From: Gnetum montanum
Taxonomy: Eukaryota > Streptophyta > Gnetopsida > Gnetales > Gnetaceae
Direction of reading: 5' to 3'
DNA: 64,000 nucleotides
Assembly: GCA_015680685.1 (NCBI GenBank)
Contig: MNCI01024892.1
Span: 1-64,000, forward strand
The position numbers were made by a program, and so were the translations under genes. Below the pieces are notes generated by a model. It had not been told where the DNA came from and ran no database searches. It saw only the letters and a program-made list of their open reading frames with translations. Shown here piece after piece: positions 1 to 11,690 of this stretch. How positions within the stretch are numbered: position 1 is the first letter of the stretch; every line of letters starts with the position of its first letter.

Positions 1-358
1 TTTTTATGACTACATTGGGCTAGAAATGAGAATGAAAACCCAACATCATCTATGCTAGGGGTAGATGGTTCCAACATAATTGAGGCTATACCCCTACAAA
101 AGCCCATGAAAATGCCAAATTTGTTCATTCCCAAGGCATTTTTAGCCTTTCCAAGTGCAAATATAGACATGAGGTAACTTTTTCCACTAGGGAAGTTAGG
201 CAATAGAAACTTCTAAGGCCTTTTTCAGCCTTAAAAATCTAAAGTATGAAAGGTTGCAGCTCATGTACTACAAATCTTACATTTACAATGAAATCTTGTC
301 TCAAGTTGGAAAATGAGAATTATAATTTGGTAACATGAATTTTCTTGGTGGTGTTTCA
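1..358 (-). repeat. 3' LTR of host element, truncated by the window edge
   Basis: The right end reads ...GGTGTTTCA, so on the minus strand the LTR starts TGAAACACC, as in elements 2 and 3 (TGAAACAYC). It is followed on the plus strand by the same PPT complement. One copy of the host signature motif (GACTACATTGGGC) is visible at about positions 8-20. The remainder of the LTR lies outside the window. Confidence 0.75.
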
Positions 359-372
359 TTGGCCCCTCTTTG
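359..372 (-). promoter_or_regulatory. Polypurine tract of host element
   Basis: The minus strand reads CAAAGAGGGGCCAA directly before the LTR start TGAAAC. The same 14-mer stands before the 3' LTR of element 2 (46009-46022). Element 3 has AAAGAGGGGCCAA at 36761-36773. Confidence 0.8.
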
Positions 373-901
373 TTTATGTTTGGAGGATTGATCCAAGAGA
401 CATTAACAAAGAAACACAAAACATCACTACAAGTCCATCACTAATGTTCCCTCTTCATGCTCGATTAAATAGTGTCAAACCATGCCAAAGATTTCTTGTG
501 ATGATGGGGAAGGTTATAGTAAGGGCTATCATTAGCTATAGGTAAATGGTCATAAGGTTAACAATAAGTTTCAAATGTTGACATCATGGCTACCATATGG
601 CACTAACATGTTGGTCAATCAATAGGTCTTTACACTTTGTGTTTTGAAGTGTTGGTTTCTTGGAAATGCATTTGAGAAACCAACATTTCACTTCAAGGTT
701 TTCTTTTGCCATTAGGCTTCTCCCTTTGCATGTTTGGAGCCATTAGTTTGTTTCTTTGGGTTTCATTGGCCATTTAGCTTCCTAGTAATTTTACTTAAAC
801 ATTTTTTTTGGGTGAAACCTTCATTGGATATCATTTTTGAGGCCAGTATTGATTTAGTCTTCCCATTGAATGAGATGCATTACATTCAACGAACTTGATA
901 G
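373..901. other. Host element 3' non-coding region, no gene seen
   Basis: This stretch lies between the PPT and the inserted element 1. The first 70 bases match the equivalent part of element 2 (46023 onward). No supported reading frame is present. The other half of the region continues at 11227. Confidence 0.6.
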
Positions 902-1812
902 TGAATGGTGAGCAATGGAGTATCCAACACCCAACCATACAAGATACAAGTGTTCATGCATAGATTGGTTAAATTACATAGACAAGGTAATGTAATTATG
1001 CTAGTAGTTGATTAAAGTTTGCAATTGTTGTCTTTCTACATGAGCTAATAAGATCTATGCATATGGTTTAAGTCACGGTGAGGCATATGATATGTTGATG
1101 TTGTAGGGCCATGTTACTCCTAGTGAACATAAAGTAATTATAGTAATTTCTAAATCTAAGTAATAGTAAACAAATATAATCTAGTCTAGGAAATGAGCAT
1201 CTAGTCTTGACCTTCTGTTAACACCTTGGACTTCATGTAACTACTACTGGCATTACCAAGTATCTTACTACTAGGCGTACCAAGTGATAGTACTACTAGG
1301 TTACCAAGCAGTTACACTTAAGTGCTTGAGATCACTTGTACTCATTCTTCTTAATAACAGTAATGATAAAATGCATCAGAAGTAAATCAATAACTAGGAA
1401 AAATAGTAAACATTAAGCTAAGTCAAGGTAGGCAAATTATTTTAAGTATAAATAGTAAGGAATAAGTGATGCTACAATGATGCAAAGTAATCTCGATCTT
1501 TATTTATAGTCATGAAATGTGTTGAAGTACATCTCACTCAAATAAAGACTACATTCAACTACTAAACATCATACTATAGGCATACACTCCCAAGTGCTAA
1601 GTGCTAAAATTAAGAAAACAAACCTACTGTTCCTAAGTGTGAAATGAAACTATATGTGGACTATGCATCTAAGTGTTGTATTTATAGGCCCACATGTGCC
1701 TGCGATATCAGGCATCCAACATCATAGCCTGAGATTTGATATCATGGATCTAATATCACAGCTCCGATATCATATGTCTGATATCATTACCAACAAAAAA
1801 ATTGATTTATCA
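902..1812 (-). repeat. 3' LTR of element 1
   Basis: It matches 10317-11226 along its length. Shared landmarks are the terminus GGAGTATCCAACACCCAACC, the tract ACCAAGTGATAGTACTA, a TATA box read on the minus strand as CCTATAAATA, and a group of GATATC-type motifs at about 1705-1790. The minus-strand start is TGATAAATC. Confidence 0.85.
1700..1795. repeat. GATATC palindrome cluster in the 3' LTR of element 1
   Basis: Six or more copies of GATATC, GATATCA or close variants occur within 95 bp, just upstream (minus strand) of the TATA box. The equivalent cluster in the 5' LTR is at 11115-11195. The cleaner CGATATCG form is at 40185-40275. Confidence 0.75.
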
Positions 1813-2015
1813 TACCTCTATGACTAACTAAAAATTTGTTCTCAAGTTAAAGCAAAATGAGGATGGAGTTCCTTTCAAAATTGGGAGGTAGATTTACATG
1901 ATACTATTTACAATACATTCTATGCTGTAGTGGTTTTTTAAAAAATTGACACAGTTCATGACATAATAATTCTAACAAAAACAAAAGATAAAATTTGGTG
2001 AAGCATTGATATAGA

Positions 2016-4674
2016 CTAAGTAGTTCCTAGTGGTGGTGGCTCTTCCATTGGTTGCTTTCCCTTATCATTAGGCTTTTGAAATCTATACTAGTTCAAGAGT
2101 GCTTGAAGTTTCTCTTCTTTTGTTTTGGGATCATGAACTATCCATGCTAATGATCCAATGTTTGATGGAGTTGGCATGTTCCATGGGCATTGCAATTGTA
2201 GAAACAACTGATTTGCCTTAACATACTAGGCTGTGAATTGCCTCCTCTCCTCTTCGAATTCTCTAGACTTTTTTCATAATGCATGGTAGTCTAGTAATCT
2301 CCTCACTTGGTTTGCTACTACATCTTTTTACCCTTGGTAGCTAGTCTTCACTACTTCCAACTTAGAGTTTGCCACTTGCAATTTCTACAAAGCATCTTTA
2401 CAATTCACAAACTCTTTCTCATACAGTGCATAGGTGGATGCTACTTGTTTTTCTAGCTCATTCCTAAGCCTCCTTACTGTTAACATGGCTAAGTTAGCAT
2501 AACAAAGGTTAGCTAACCCCATGTACTCTTTCAGGTCCTTGATCTGCATGTCTTTATTTTTCACTTTCGCCTAGTAGACATGGGTGTAATTGTCTAGAAT
2601 GGATTGCCAATTAGGATTTTGTGCTAAAATGGAACTGATTTTGGCCTTCACCATCTAGATTGATTTCTCATTTATCTACTTATACATGGCCACTTGGTCT
2701 CACAAGTGTTCCTTGAGCCTTTCATGTTTCTTTGCATCATTTTTCCATGTGCTTATTTCAATGGTTGATTTGTAATGAATAGATTGTACCTCCTTAATTG
2801 AGATGGTTCCATTCTCTCTTGTGAGATGACTCATATCCTAGTTGACCCTCATCAGTTGCTCTCTCAACTAATGGATGCTTTCCTTCAAAAGTTTTTTCTA
2901 CTTCTATATAGTGGTCAACCTCATATTATCAACACCAAGTTGTTTATGTTATTCTTGGACTATGGGAAGTGCTTGAACATGTGCATATGTTTATGCTTTA
3001 GCTATTGAGGTATTTCATAGTGCTTTCTCCTTCTCTATTTCCATCTATTTATTTTTCTCAATTAGATGATTTATCTACTTTATCCTAAAATTCTATATAT
3101 GGTTAGGTGTAATGAATTGTGTTGGATCTCTTTGTTTGACTCTTAGGGTTGTGAGCTCTTCTTGTAGTTTCTAAATTTATACCTCTTCATGCTTTACCTT
3201 TATCTCTACCATGATCAATTTTCCTTTATTGTACTACGATGACATCACTAGGGATGTCAAAAAGCATTGTCATGACTTGCCTAGTTTGTAGTAGTCTATC
3301 GAGCACATCCTCATGATTAGCAAAAGTCATGAGCATTTGAACAATAGGTACATTGAATGATTTCTTGATATGATTAGTGCTCACCTTATTACTTTTGTTG
3401 CATTACCATAACTATGGCTCCTTCTCTAGTTTTTAGCACCACTTGTAATAATGCGGTGTTCCTGAGGATTTTTTGTGACCATTACATCTCTCCTCATGAC
3501 TACAATGAGATCTATTCACTTGTTGGATCTACTAAAAATGTGAGCTATAGGACACTATCGATAACTCTATAAAGATTGGCCTCCTCCCTTATTCCCTAGC
3601 TAATTTTTTTTGCAATTTTTTACAGATCGCTCATCGATGGTCTATAATCTTATAGTGGTGGTAGTGGAACTTGCTATTGCTGCTGGTTGCTAGGCCTTGC
3701 TTGCTATTGTTCTTATTGTTACTATTTCTCTTCTTGTTCTTGTTCATGTTCTTGCACCTTATCATGGTCTTTCCTTGGTGGTATTGGTTTGAGAAATTTA
3801 GCATATGAAGCATTTTGAGCTCTCCTGGGAACATCATTGGTGTATCTTAGGATTCCGGTTCACTTGCACAACTTCCTAATAAGGCAAGGAAATTGAAGTG
3901 TTGGCTTTCCTATCTTTCTTTCTTTAAATTTTCAATGAATCTCCATGAAGTAGAGTTATGCAAGGTTGGAATTGTGTTTTTCTATCAAGATCGCACTTCC
4001 TCTGGCTACATAAGTGGATAGTCAATTAAGTCCTTTTATTGGGAATAGGTGATAAGTGCCAATTTTGAAGTCAATTCCTTTTTCCAAAGTTAGCTCATTA
4101 TAGCACTTATCTTCTATACCATATGTCCATTTCAACCATAATATTCTAGTTTTAGGATCTGATTGAATGGATAGATGTGCTACCCTTGTCCCTTCATTAG
4201 GTATATTGAGAGCTTTTGCAATTGCTTTGATTGAAAATGACACTAAGATTCCTCCAATGTTGACAGTAGTTCCTTCTTCTTTATTGTGCCAAAATTGGTA
4301 GGTCTCTCCAAGGTACCATTCACCATTTTGTGATAGTGTTGTCCATAGTGGTGATGCTTGGAGTTATGTCCTTATCACTTTAGGAACAAATTTCATAAAT
4401 AGGCCAAAGTACATTTCCAAGATGACTGTGGTCAGGATGGATCTTTCTTGAATTACTTGAAGGTAGTCTTGTGATAACATGAGGCGTAGTCCTTGGACTT
4501 GTAGTTCTTCTACCTCTCCTTGGGCTGATTTTCCCATAGCAAGAGTTTCTTGATGAATGCTAAATGATTGGACTTCCTTCTTCTCATGTTCTAGTTTTTG
4601 TCCTCCTATTTGGCCTCTACCTTGGCTTCTCCTTGTGAGGGTCCCCCTTGTGCTCCTCCTCTCCTTGGGGCCAT
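2016..4674 (-). pseudogene. Gene B of element 1: transposon-protein-like domain plus coiled coil
   Basis: It starts at an ATG with a basic Gly/Arg-rich N-terminus and ends in GKQPMEEPPPLGTT at 2016. The central part (about 4450-3880) reads GETYQFWHNKEEG, then FKIGTYHLFPIKGLN, YVARGSAIL and FPCLIRKLC. This layout resembles the putative plant transposon protein domain (an ISF-type strand, a region around a conserved 'lP', and a closing FPxLI-LC). The C-terminal third (about 3200-2030) is rich in Glu/Lys/Leu and reads as a coiled coil. Several frameshifts and stops break it. It is sense to gag-PR, where an env-like extra ORF sits in Athila-type elements, but no membrane segments are evident. Homologous copy: 63165-64000. 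The function is unknown. Confidence 0.7.
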
Positions 4675-6799
4675 ATGAAATAATTAAGAATTCAAAATTC
4701 CTAAGGTATTTCCAAATATTCTTAATATTTCCATGCCTTACTCATGCCTTTAATTCATTTAAGTTTTAAGTTTATCATGATTGCAGAGTTAGAGAAATTT
4801 TTAGAAACCCCATAGGTTTTAATCTTCTTATAACCCTTCACAATTATCTATGTTGTTCCTATTTATGGTTTATAATGATTAATATGATCCCTTAAGATCA
4901 TTATTTAAGTGTTTTGGCATTAGTATGATTGATTATTCCTTAAAAATTTCAATTTCTCTTCATCCTTACCCTTAAAATAGCTTCTAGATGTTAGAATTTT
5001 TCAAAAGATTGAATCAAATTTTCCTCACTACCACCACCCCCCACCCCCACCCCCATGACTAAGATGAGCACTTCGTGATCAAATAGGTTTGAAAAGCACA
5101 AAAATTGAAGTGATAATGGTTGAGTTATGGCTTGGGAAAGCTAGGAGGTCAAAACTTTGATCAAAATAGAAAATTTTAAAAATCTCCTTTGGCTCAAATG
5201 AAAAATGATGAAAATTTTTCAAAGTGTCCACTGATATAAATAGATTTTGGATGACTTGACATTAGGGATTTTTGATGACTTGATGTTGGTGACCCGATAT
5301 TGGAGCCCTAAAAGTTTCATTTTTCATGAAGGTCTGAAAGGAAAAATTAATTCTCTTGGATATTTGGAAGATTTTAAGGTTACTCAGAGGGTTTGGATGA
5401 TGGATTTATGCTAATTTTTTGGTCAAAAATTCATTATTGGAAGTTCATAGGAAAGGAATATCAACTATGAAAGTTTATAAGATGGATAAGAAGGCTAATG
5501 AATTCATGTTTTTAGAACGAATTAAAATAAATGATATGGAAATTTTTTGTTGATGTTTGAAAGGTTCAAGATGATGTGGAATCCTTTGGTAGGTATAAGA
5601 TACAACAATTATACAAGTGGGTCCTCTCCAAAGTAGGCTCTAGCCCTTAATTCCCTTATATAGCCATGCCTATAAGTGTTCTTAAGCACTTAAGGAGTCG
5701 AATGTAACACATACCTATTTAGCAAAACACACATGTTAGTACCACCAAATTGGGAAAATAATGGTATGTTAAAGAAAACCACAAGTTATGACTATTTAAA
5801 TAGTGAGATAAGATGGACTTAGAAGGAATTGCAGAAATCGGGACATGAGGTTTCTTACCATAGGAAGAATGATCTCATTTTGTTTTATTAGTGGTTAAAG
5901 TAATCAATATCCTTTCTTTCCAAGATTCAAACCAAGTCTAGACCACATTCCAATGACATCACATTGTTTCATCTCTTGAAATTACAACCATAAGACTATC
6001 AATGTTACAAGGAGTATTGTCACTTGGCATATTGTCCAAGGGAGGAGTTTTATTCATGGAATTTTATTTTTATTTTTATTTTTGAGAAGCCACCTATCTT
6101 TAGGCATGGGTAACATGTCTTTCCATTGGAACCCCCAAAAATTTATTTTGTGCTCTTTTAATTTTATTTATATCAACCTTTTATGGAAACACTTATTTTA
6201 CTCTTACTTCCATTTTTTCATTAGATCTACAAGGATATAATAAAACCTCAATAACATGATAAAACTCACAATAGTAATCCAAAAGAATCCACAAATACCC
6301 TTGACATCACATCCTTTTCACTTCCACTTGGCTGTTCACTTTTCTTTCTAGGTAAAATGATCACAAGTTTATTCTTAGTTCTATGATGGAAAAGAATATC
6401 ATTATGGTCATGGTAATAACCTCTTATTAATGGAATGGATGGATCGATGATTTTGGATCACTATTAAAATAATTTGTCCCTTATGACTTGATAACATAGA
6501 GAAATCTTCACTTTATTGGACTACATCTTACCTTTATTTTGAATGTGTTTTATTAGCAATTAAAATTATTTACAAAGGATTCAAAAATAAAGTATGAAAG
6601 AAATGGAAAAGATAGAAAGAATTATGAAACAATATAAAGAATGAAAAATATTAAATAATTGACAAATTATTAAAGAATGTGAAGCATGATATATCAAGAA
6701 TTTAGAAATTATAAAAAGTGTAAAACAAAAAAAATAGAAAAGTACTTATTAATTTCCAAGTTATGATAGGGTATCTCCCCCACAACTAAACTCTTGGGT
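4675..6799. other. Element 1 spacer between protease and gene B
   Basis: No coding signal is supported. Parts at about 5880-6260 align with 43590-43930 in the second gag-gene B element, including a shared block around the words CTCCTCCCTTG and GAAAGACATG. A motif-like site (CCGATATTGG) lies at about 5298 and TATA-like strings lie near 5235 and 5640. It may contain the promoter of gene B, which is inference. A short C-rich run, (CCCCCA)n-like, lies at 5028-5054. Confidence 0.5.
5028..5054. repeat. C-rich simple repeat (CCCCCA-like)
   Basis: An imperfect run of ACCACC and CCCCCA units spans about 27 bp. A similar short C-rich tract occurs at 12528-12541 inside decayed integrase sequence. Confidence 0.8.
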
Positions 6800-8199
6800 G
6801 AGTGTTCAGAAAATGCTCCCTAAATCTCCTGGATCATACAATTTAGATGGTTTACTTGCCATCTTTAGTGATTTAACTTTTTGATTATGATCCCATGTGA
6901 CTTTGATGGTAGTGTAGTTATCATCAACTAAGCCCTTGTTTTTCTTTCCTATTCATGTATGATCATGATTAATAGTTTCATATTTGAGTCCTAAGTTGGA
7001 GTCATTTTCTTCGATTATTCCATGCCTATGTTGGATAGTTTTTGGTTCTCAGTGAGTGGCCACAGGATGTCTTTTGGTTTTGTGGCTCTAGCCCTTTCTT
7101 GTGTACACTCTTGTTGTTTAGATTTTTTGTGGACTAATGAACTAACTGTGTTGGAATTTTGAATGCTTAGACCACTACTGCACCCTTTACTTTCAACAGT
7201 AATGCATGGAATTTGCTATGTGTGTATGGTTCTGTGCATGTCTTCTTTAGAGATTTCTATAGAAAAATCTCTCGTGTTTAGCTTAGCATCAATGGTGTCA
7301 AGCCATTCTCTCCCCATGATAATTGGAAATTCCTTATAAGTATCTTTTACACCAATTATTAAAAAAGTTAGCTAGATAAGACCACCCATTGATAGTAGTC
7401 ACTACATCATCCATATGTCCCAAAGGAATAGTGACAGAGTGATCTACAAGCTCCAACCAGATGTTTCACTCCTTGAATGATGGTAGGTTCCATGTTTGAT
7501 ATGTTTTGTAAGATATCAAGTTTACTATGGAACCAAAGTCTAATAGAGCCTTGCATGGTAGATCCCTAGCTACTCGTAGATAGATCAAAAAAAATTCCTA
7601 GATCAATTCTCTTCTTAGGGAGTGATCCTACCTTAATCTAGTTGATGATGATCTCTATAAGCATGATAGTCTATGTGTTTGGATTAGATGCTAGTGGGAA
7701 GCTTGTTGATTTGAGGATATGTAGTAGGCAAAGTTGCTCTTCATAAAGCTATAATTCTACCAGCCTTCTCTAGACTTGTCCTAAAGAATGGATGTTTCTT
7801 TATCCAGCTCTTAGTGTTGGTAAGATCCTCTACTTGAATTTTCACCACCCTAGTAGCTTTCTTTTGTTGTGGTTGTGATGGTAATTTTCCTTGCATAATA
7901 GGTGGTGGCATTGGTGGTAGAGGATTTGGGTTGTGGTTGGAAATGTTAGTTGCTTATGGGTCCATATATGAATCTAAGTTAATCCTTAGTGGCATCAATC
8001 AGTGGTATTCTAGCAAATAATACTATGGAGTTTGAATGATAACATTTGCTAGTGAGATTAGACATTGGACATAGTATCCATAAGGATTGGGTTACCGATA
8101 TGGATACTATTGGCATGGTGGTGGCATGGCCCATAATTAAGGCTATTGCCATTGTTGATGATATTGCTCTTGTCATTAAGTCAAAGCTACACTAGGATC
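6800..8199 (-). pseudogene. Protease region of element 1
   Basis: On the minus strand the aspartic protease core reads ALLDFGSIVNLISY near 7560-7500. The later strand PIIMGREWLD lies near 7325-7296, matching the LLGRDWL-type motif of Ty3/gypsy proteases. The active triad is D-F-G instead of D-S/T-G, probably by mutation. In-frame stops are present. It follows gag without a clear boundary and ends near 6805. It would process the Gag precursor in an active relative. No RT follows. Confidence 0.7.
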
Positions 8200-10179
8200 A
8201 TACATTAATTAGAGGTTCCTACGGTAGTTACCTTAAGGGTAAGGTAACCGTTTGGGCATCTATTTATGAAAAAATATTGGATTGAGTGCATATGCCCCGG
8301 TCTCTTACAGGTGTATCATAATTGGACAACATCCCATGGGATGTTCATACTAAAACATAATGCAACCTTCCTTATCTGTAGAGCTAGTGTCTAAGTGCTT
8401 AGCCACTGGAGAACCTTTTCCTTTTCATCCAAATTCCTTCTTCTTTCTCTTATTCTTGCCTTTTGCAAAAGCTTACTATGCTCTTTCCTCCATAATCTTT
8501 AAAGTTGTTGTACACCTTTCATCGATAAAGTTCCACATTTTTGCTACCTGTGTTGCTAGATCAACAATAGATTTTTGGATGATTTGATCCAAGGTTTCCT
8601 TCTCTTGTGGGTCACACACCCATGCATCTCTCTTTCTAATTGATGGATCTATAGTATATTCTTCAGCTAATTCTCTTTTTTTTTATCTCACCTTCCTCTT
8701 TTGCCACTTAATCAATTAATCTTTGAATGTGATGGGTAGTCAATTCTGATAATCTTCCTTGGACATATACCTAAAGGGTCTCTCTGGTTTTTCTTTGTAG
8801 CCCATCTACAATGTGCCTGAGTTGTTCCTTTGATGAAAGTCCATGGCTTGGGCATCTATCTAATAGTGAATAGTATCTGCCCATTACTGCATCAAGGGTC
8901 TCAAGAGTTCCTTACTTCCATCCCTAGATTTTTTTTCTTAAATCTGACACCCATGAATCAATTTGGTATTTATTGTTGAAGCATTCGAGCATGGTACTTC
9001 AATGTCTAATTGATTTAGGTCCCAATGACTTGTACTAGCTCTCTACCTCCTTCACAAGTGTTCTATAAAATGGATTTAAATTTTTCCAATTACCCTTAAT
9101 GTTTTGTAGGATGTAGGCATCATGGAAAGCTTTAAGGTGATGCTACATATCAACATTGTAGCCACCTTCAAATTTTGGCATATTATCATGTGTAGCTATT
9201 TGATTTGGCTATCCCTCATGTGCCTAGTTGCTATGTGGATAACTTCTTGAATATTTTTCATACTGTGAGTTGCCATAAGGGATTCATGATCTTGATCAAG
9301 TTTGTATGCTTTATTGTAGTGGTGACCCCTTTTGTGCTCATTTCTTTCATGATATTTATGTTCTCTATACCTTCTCTAGTCATGTCCTTCATCTTTAGTA
9401 TCAAATTACCTTCAGTAATGGTCATAGTGGTCATGAGCTCTCCTTCCTTCCCTGTCATGGTCCTTATATCTGTATCTCCTTCCATTAGAGTCTACTCAAG
9501 ATCATGAGGATGTAGATGAGATAGTAGGAGAATGATGTCATCTTGTTCTCCCGTGATGACTCTGAGATTCTTCTTTATGGGATCTGGCAAGAATTGTTGG
9601 CCTTGAGTCCTACTTGTGTCTTGAGACTCTTACCTCCTTTTTGAATGTCTCTGCTAAGTTGGAGCATCAATGATGTTTGACAAGTTCATCCAGATAGATG
9701 ATGGACATTTGTGAATGAAGCTCATAATGTTGGTGGAGTTGTTCAACTATGAAGTCATCTCCATTGAGCTCCTCTAAAATGACAAGAGAATTGACTTTCT
9801 TGCCTTTGTTTTGATCATGTCTTGCCTCCAGGGTAAGATCCTTCCTTAACTACTCATTATTAGGTTCATAATGCATGTTCATGTATTTCATTTCATAATA
9901 TTCTCCCAGTGCCTCACTTAGTTTTATACCCTTAAGAGCAGTTTGAAGCATGATAGGTGTTGAACATTTTGGTGGAAGAATAATACCATCCTAAAGATCT
10001 CTCCACCTCAGTTTTTTTTCCTGACAGAAAATTAAGGTAAAGTTAGGATAATAAGAATCATGATAAGCATATGTGATTCTTTCTTGCATTGGCATACTCC
10101 AATCTTATTCTTAATCAATTCTATTATTACCTCTCTATAATTCTTTGGTAGGTGATGTGGTGCTCTTATGTGAAGCCAT
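8200..10179 (-). pseudogene. gag of element 1
   Basis: The proposed start is ATG at 10179, about 120 bases after the PBS, and it aligns with the ATG at 41154 in the second copy. Capsid-type sequence (ASVDMWHHLKAFHDA-like, then Y-SL...GLQRKTRETL) can be followed through many stops and frame changes and aligns with the gag of the 40171 element. The plus-strand open frame at 9205-9507 is a shadow of this region. No intact product is possible. Confidence 0.6.
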
Positions 10180-10298
10180 GCTATTGTTCAAATTTTTTTT
10201 AAGAATGCTTATTTAGAGTTATGAATTTTAAGGTTTGACTTTATATTTCAGATACAACAAACTTTGTATAATCCATTACTTAGCATACATTGACTTGT

Positions 10299-10316
10299 CC
10301 CTAGTAATGGTGCCAA
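10299..10316 (-). promoter_or_regulatory. Primer binding site of element 1
   Basis: The minus strand reads TTGGCACCATTACTAGGG directly after the 5' LTR. It is a decayed form of TGGCGCCGTTGCCGGGGA, the tRNA-Asp-type PBS known from several plant Ty3/gypsy elements. The changes are mostly CG to CA. The copy at 41023 shows an intermediate form. Confidence 0.75.
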
Positions 10317-11226
10317 TAATGAGTGGTGGAGTATCCAACACCCAACCATACAAGATATGAGTGTTCATGTGTAGCCCAATTGAATTCCATAGATAAGGTA
10401 ATGTAATTATGCTAGTAATTGGTTAGAGTTCATGATCATTTTCTTCCCATGTGAGCTAGTAAGATCTATGCGTATGGTTTAACTCACAGTGAGGCATATA
10501 ATATGTTGATGTTATAGGGCCATGTTACTCTAGTGAATATAAAGTAATTGTAGTAATTTCTAAATCTAAGTAATATTAAAAAATCTAATCTAGCCTAGGT
10601 GATGAGCATCTAGTCCTAATCTTCCGTTCATACCTTGGACTTCATGAAACTACTACTAGGAATACCAAGTACCTCATTGTTGGAAGTACCAAGTGATAGT
10701 ACTATTGGGTTACCAAGCAGTTACACTTAAGTGCTCAAGATCAGTTGTACTCATTCCACTTAACAATAGTAACGATAAAATGCATTGAAAGTAAATTAGT
10801 AACTAGGAAAAATGGTAAACATTAAGCTAAGTCAAAGTAGGAAAATTATTGTAAGTGTAAATAGTAAAGACTAAGTGATGCTACAGTGATGCAAAGAAAT
10901 ATCAATCTCTATTTCTGATCATGAAACGTGTCCAAGTACATCTCACTCAAATAAAGACTCCATTCAACTACTAAACATCACAGTACAGGCATACACTCCT
11001 AAGTGTTAAGTGCTAAAATTGAGAAAATAAAGTGATGTAATTTCGCTAAGTGTGAAATAAAACTATATGTGGGTCATCTACATAAGTGTCATATTTATAG
11101 GCCTTCACGTGCTTGCAATATTGGGTATCAAACATCATAGCTTGATCTCCAATATCGAGGATATGATATTGTAGCTCCAATATTAGATGGTCTATATTAT
11201 TGTTGACAAAAAAACTCAATTTATCA
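10317..11226 (-). repeat. 5' LTR of element 1
   Basis: It is the direct repeat of 902-1812. The minus-strand start is TGATAAATTGAG at 11226. A TATA box (complement of CCTATAAATA) lies at about 11090 and the GATATC/AATATT-type cluster at 11115-11195 lies upstream of it. Confidence 0.85.
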
Positions 11227-11690
11227 ATGGAGAATAACAAAGGAATGTCATATGGCCACAATGCATGAGTATCAAACATTGGTCATCATTGTTGCTTAAG
11301 GTGAGGAAGGTCATAATTAGGCTACAAGGCTAGGCTCAAGGGGTGGTAATGGTAATAATGTAAAATAAGCACTCTTGGTATGGCAAGATAAAATCACTAA
11401 ATCTTGCACATCGAGGTCACATGGTGACTTGCTGCCATGAGTTGCACCTCTATGGTAACTTTAGGCTTCATCTTGCAAGCACAACTCCAAGAGGACAAGA
11501 AAACCAAACAAAGAAAACATGTTGTTACAATATAATGCATAAGTCCATGTAGAATGATCAGTAAACTAGCCACCATAGATCACCAATGTTACAAATTCTC
11601 ATAGTTCATCTATTATACAAAAAGAGATCATGTAGGTTAGCTTGTCATTAGTTGCAAAGGTCATCAGTGTCAACTATTACTTCTCATGGG
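11227..11690. other. Host element 3' region after integrase, no gene seen
   Basis: A short block (CACAACTCCAAGAGGACAAG at about 11478) matches element 2 near 46850, showing that this is the spacer between integrase and PPT. No reading frame is supported. Confidence 0.55.

Larger units (their letters stand above)
902..11226 (-). mobile_element. Element 1: gag-PR-gene B LTR element lacking RT and integrase
   Basis: Two direct repeats of about 910 bp (902-1812 and 10317-11226) bound it. In minus-strand order it holds 5' LTR, PBS, gag, protease, a 2-kb spacer, gene B in sense orientation, and 3' LTR. I looked for reverse transcriptase, RNase H and integrase motifs between protease and gene B and saw none. 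A second copy of this layout starts at 40171, so the absence of pol looks like a family trait. LTR divergence is high, with many transitions, so the insertion is old. I could not find a clear target duplication (left flank GATAG, right flank ATGGA). Confidence 0.8.

Noticed and set aside
2016-4674. Envelope gene at the 3' end of element 1
   Set aside because: The position fits an env-like ORF, but I see no signal peptide, transmembrane segment or cleavage site. The coiled coil alone is not enough.
9205-9507. Plus-strand hydrophobic open frame of 100 codons
   Set aside because: Shadow of the decayed minus-strand gag of element 1.
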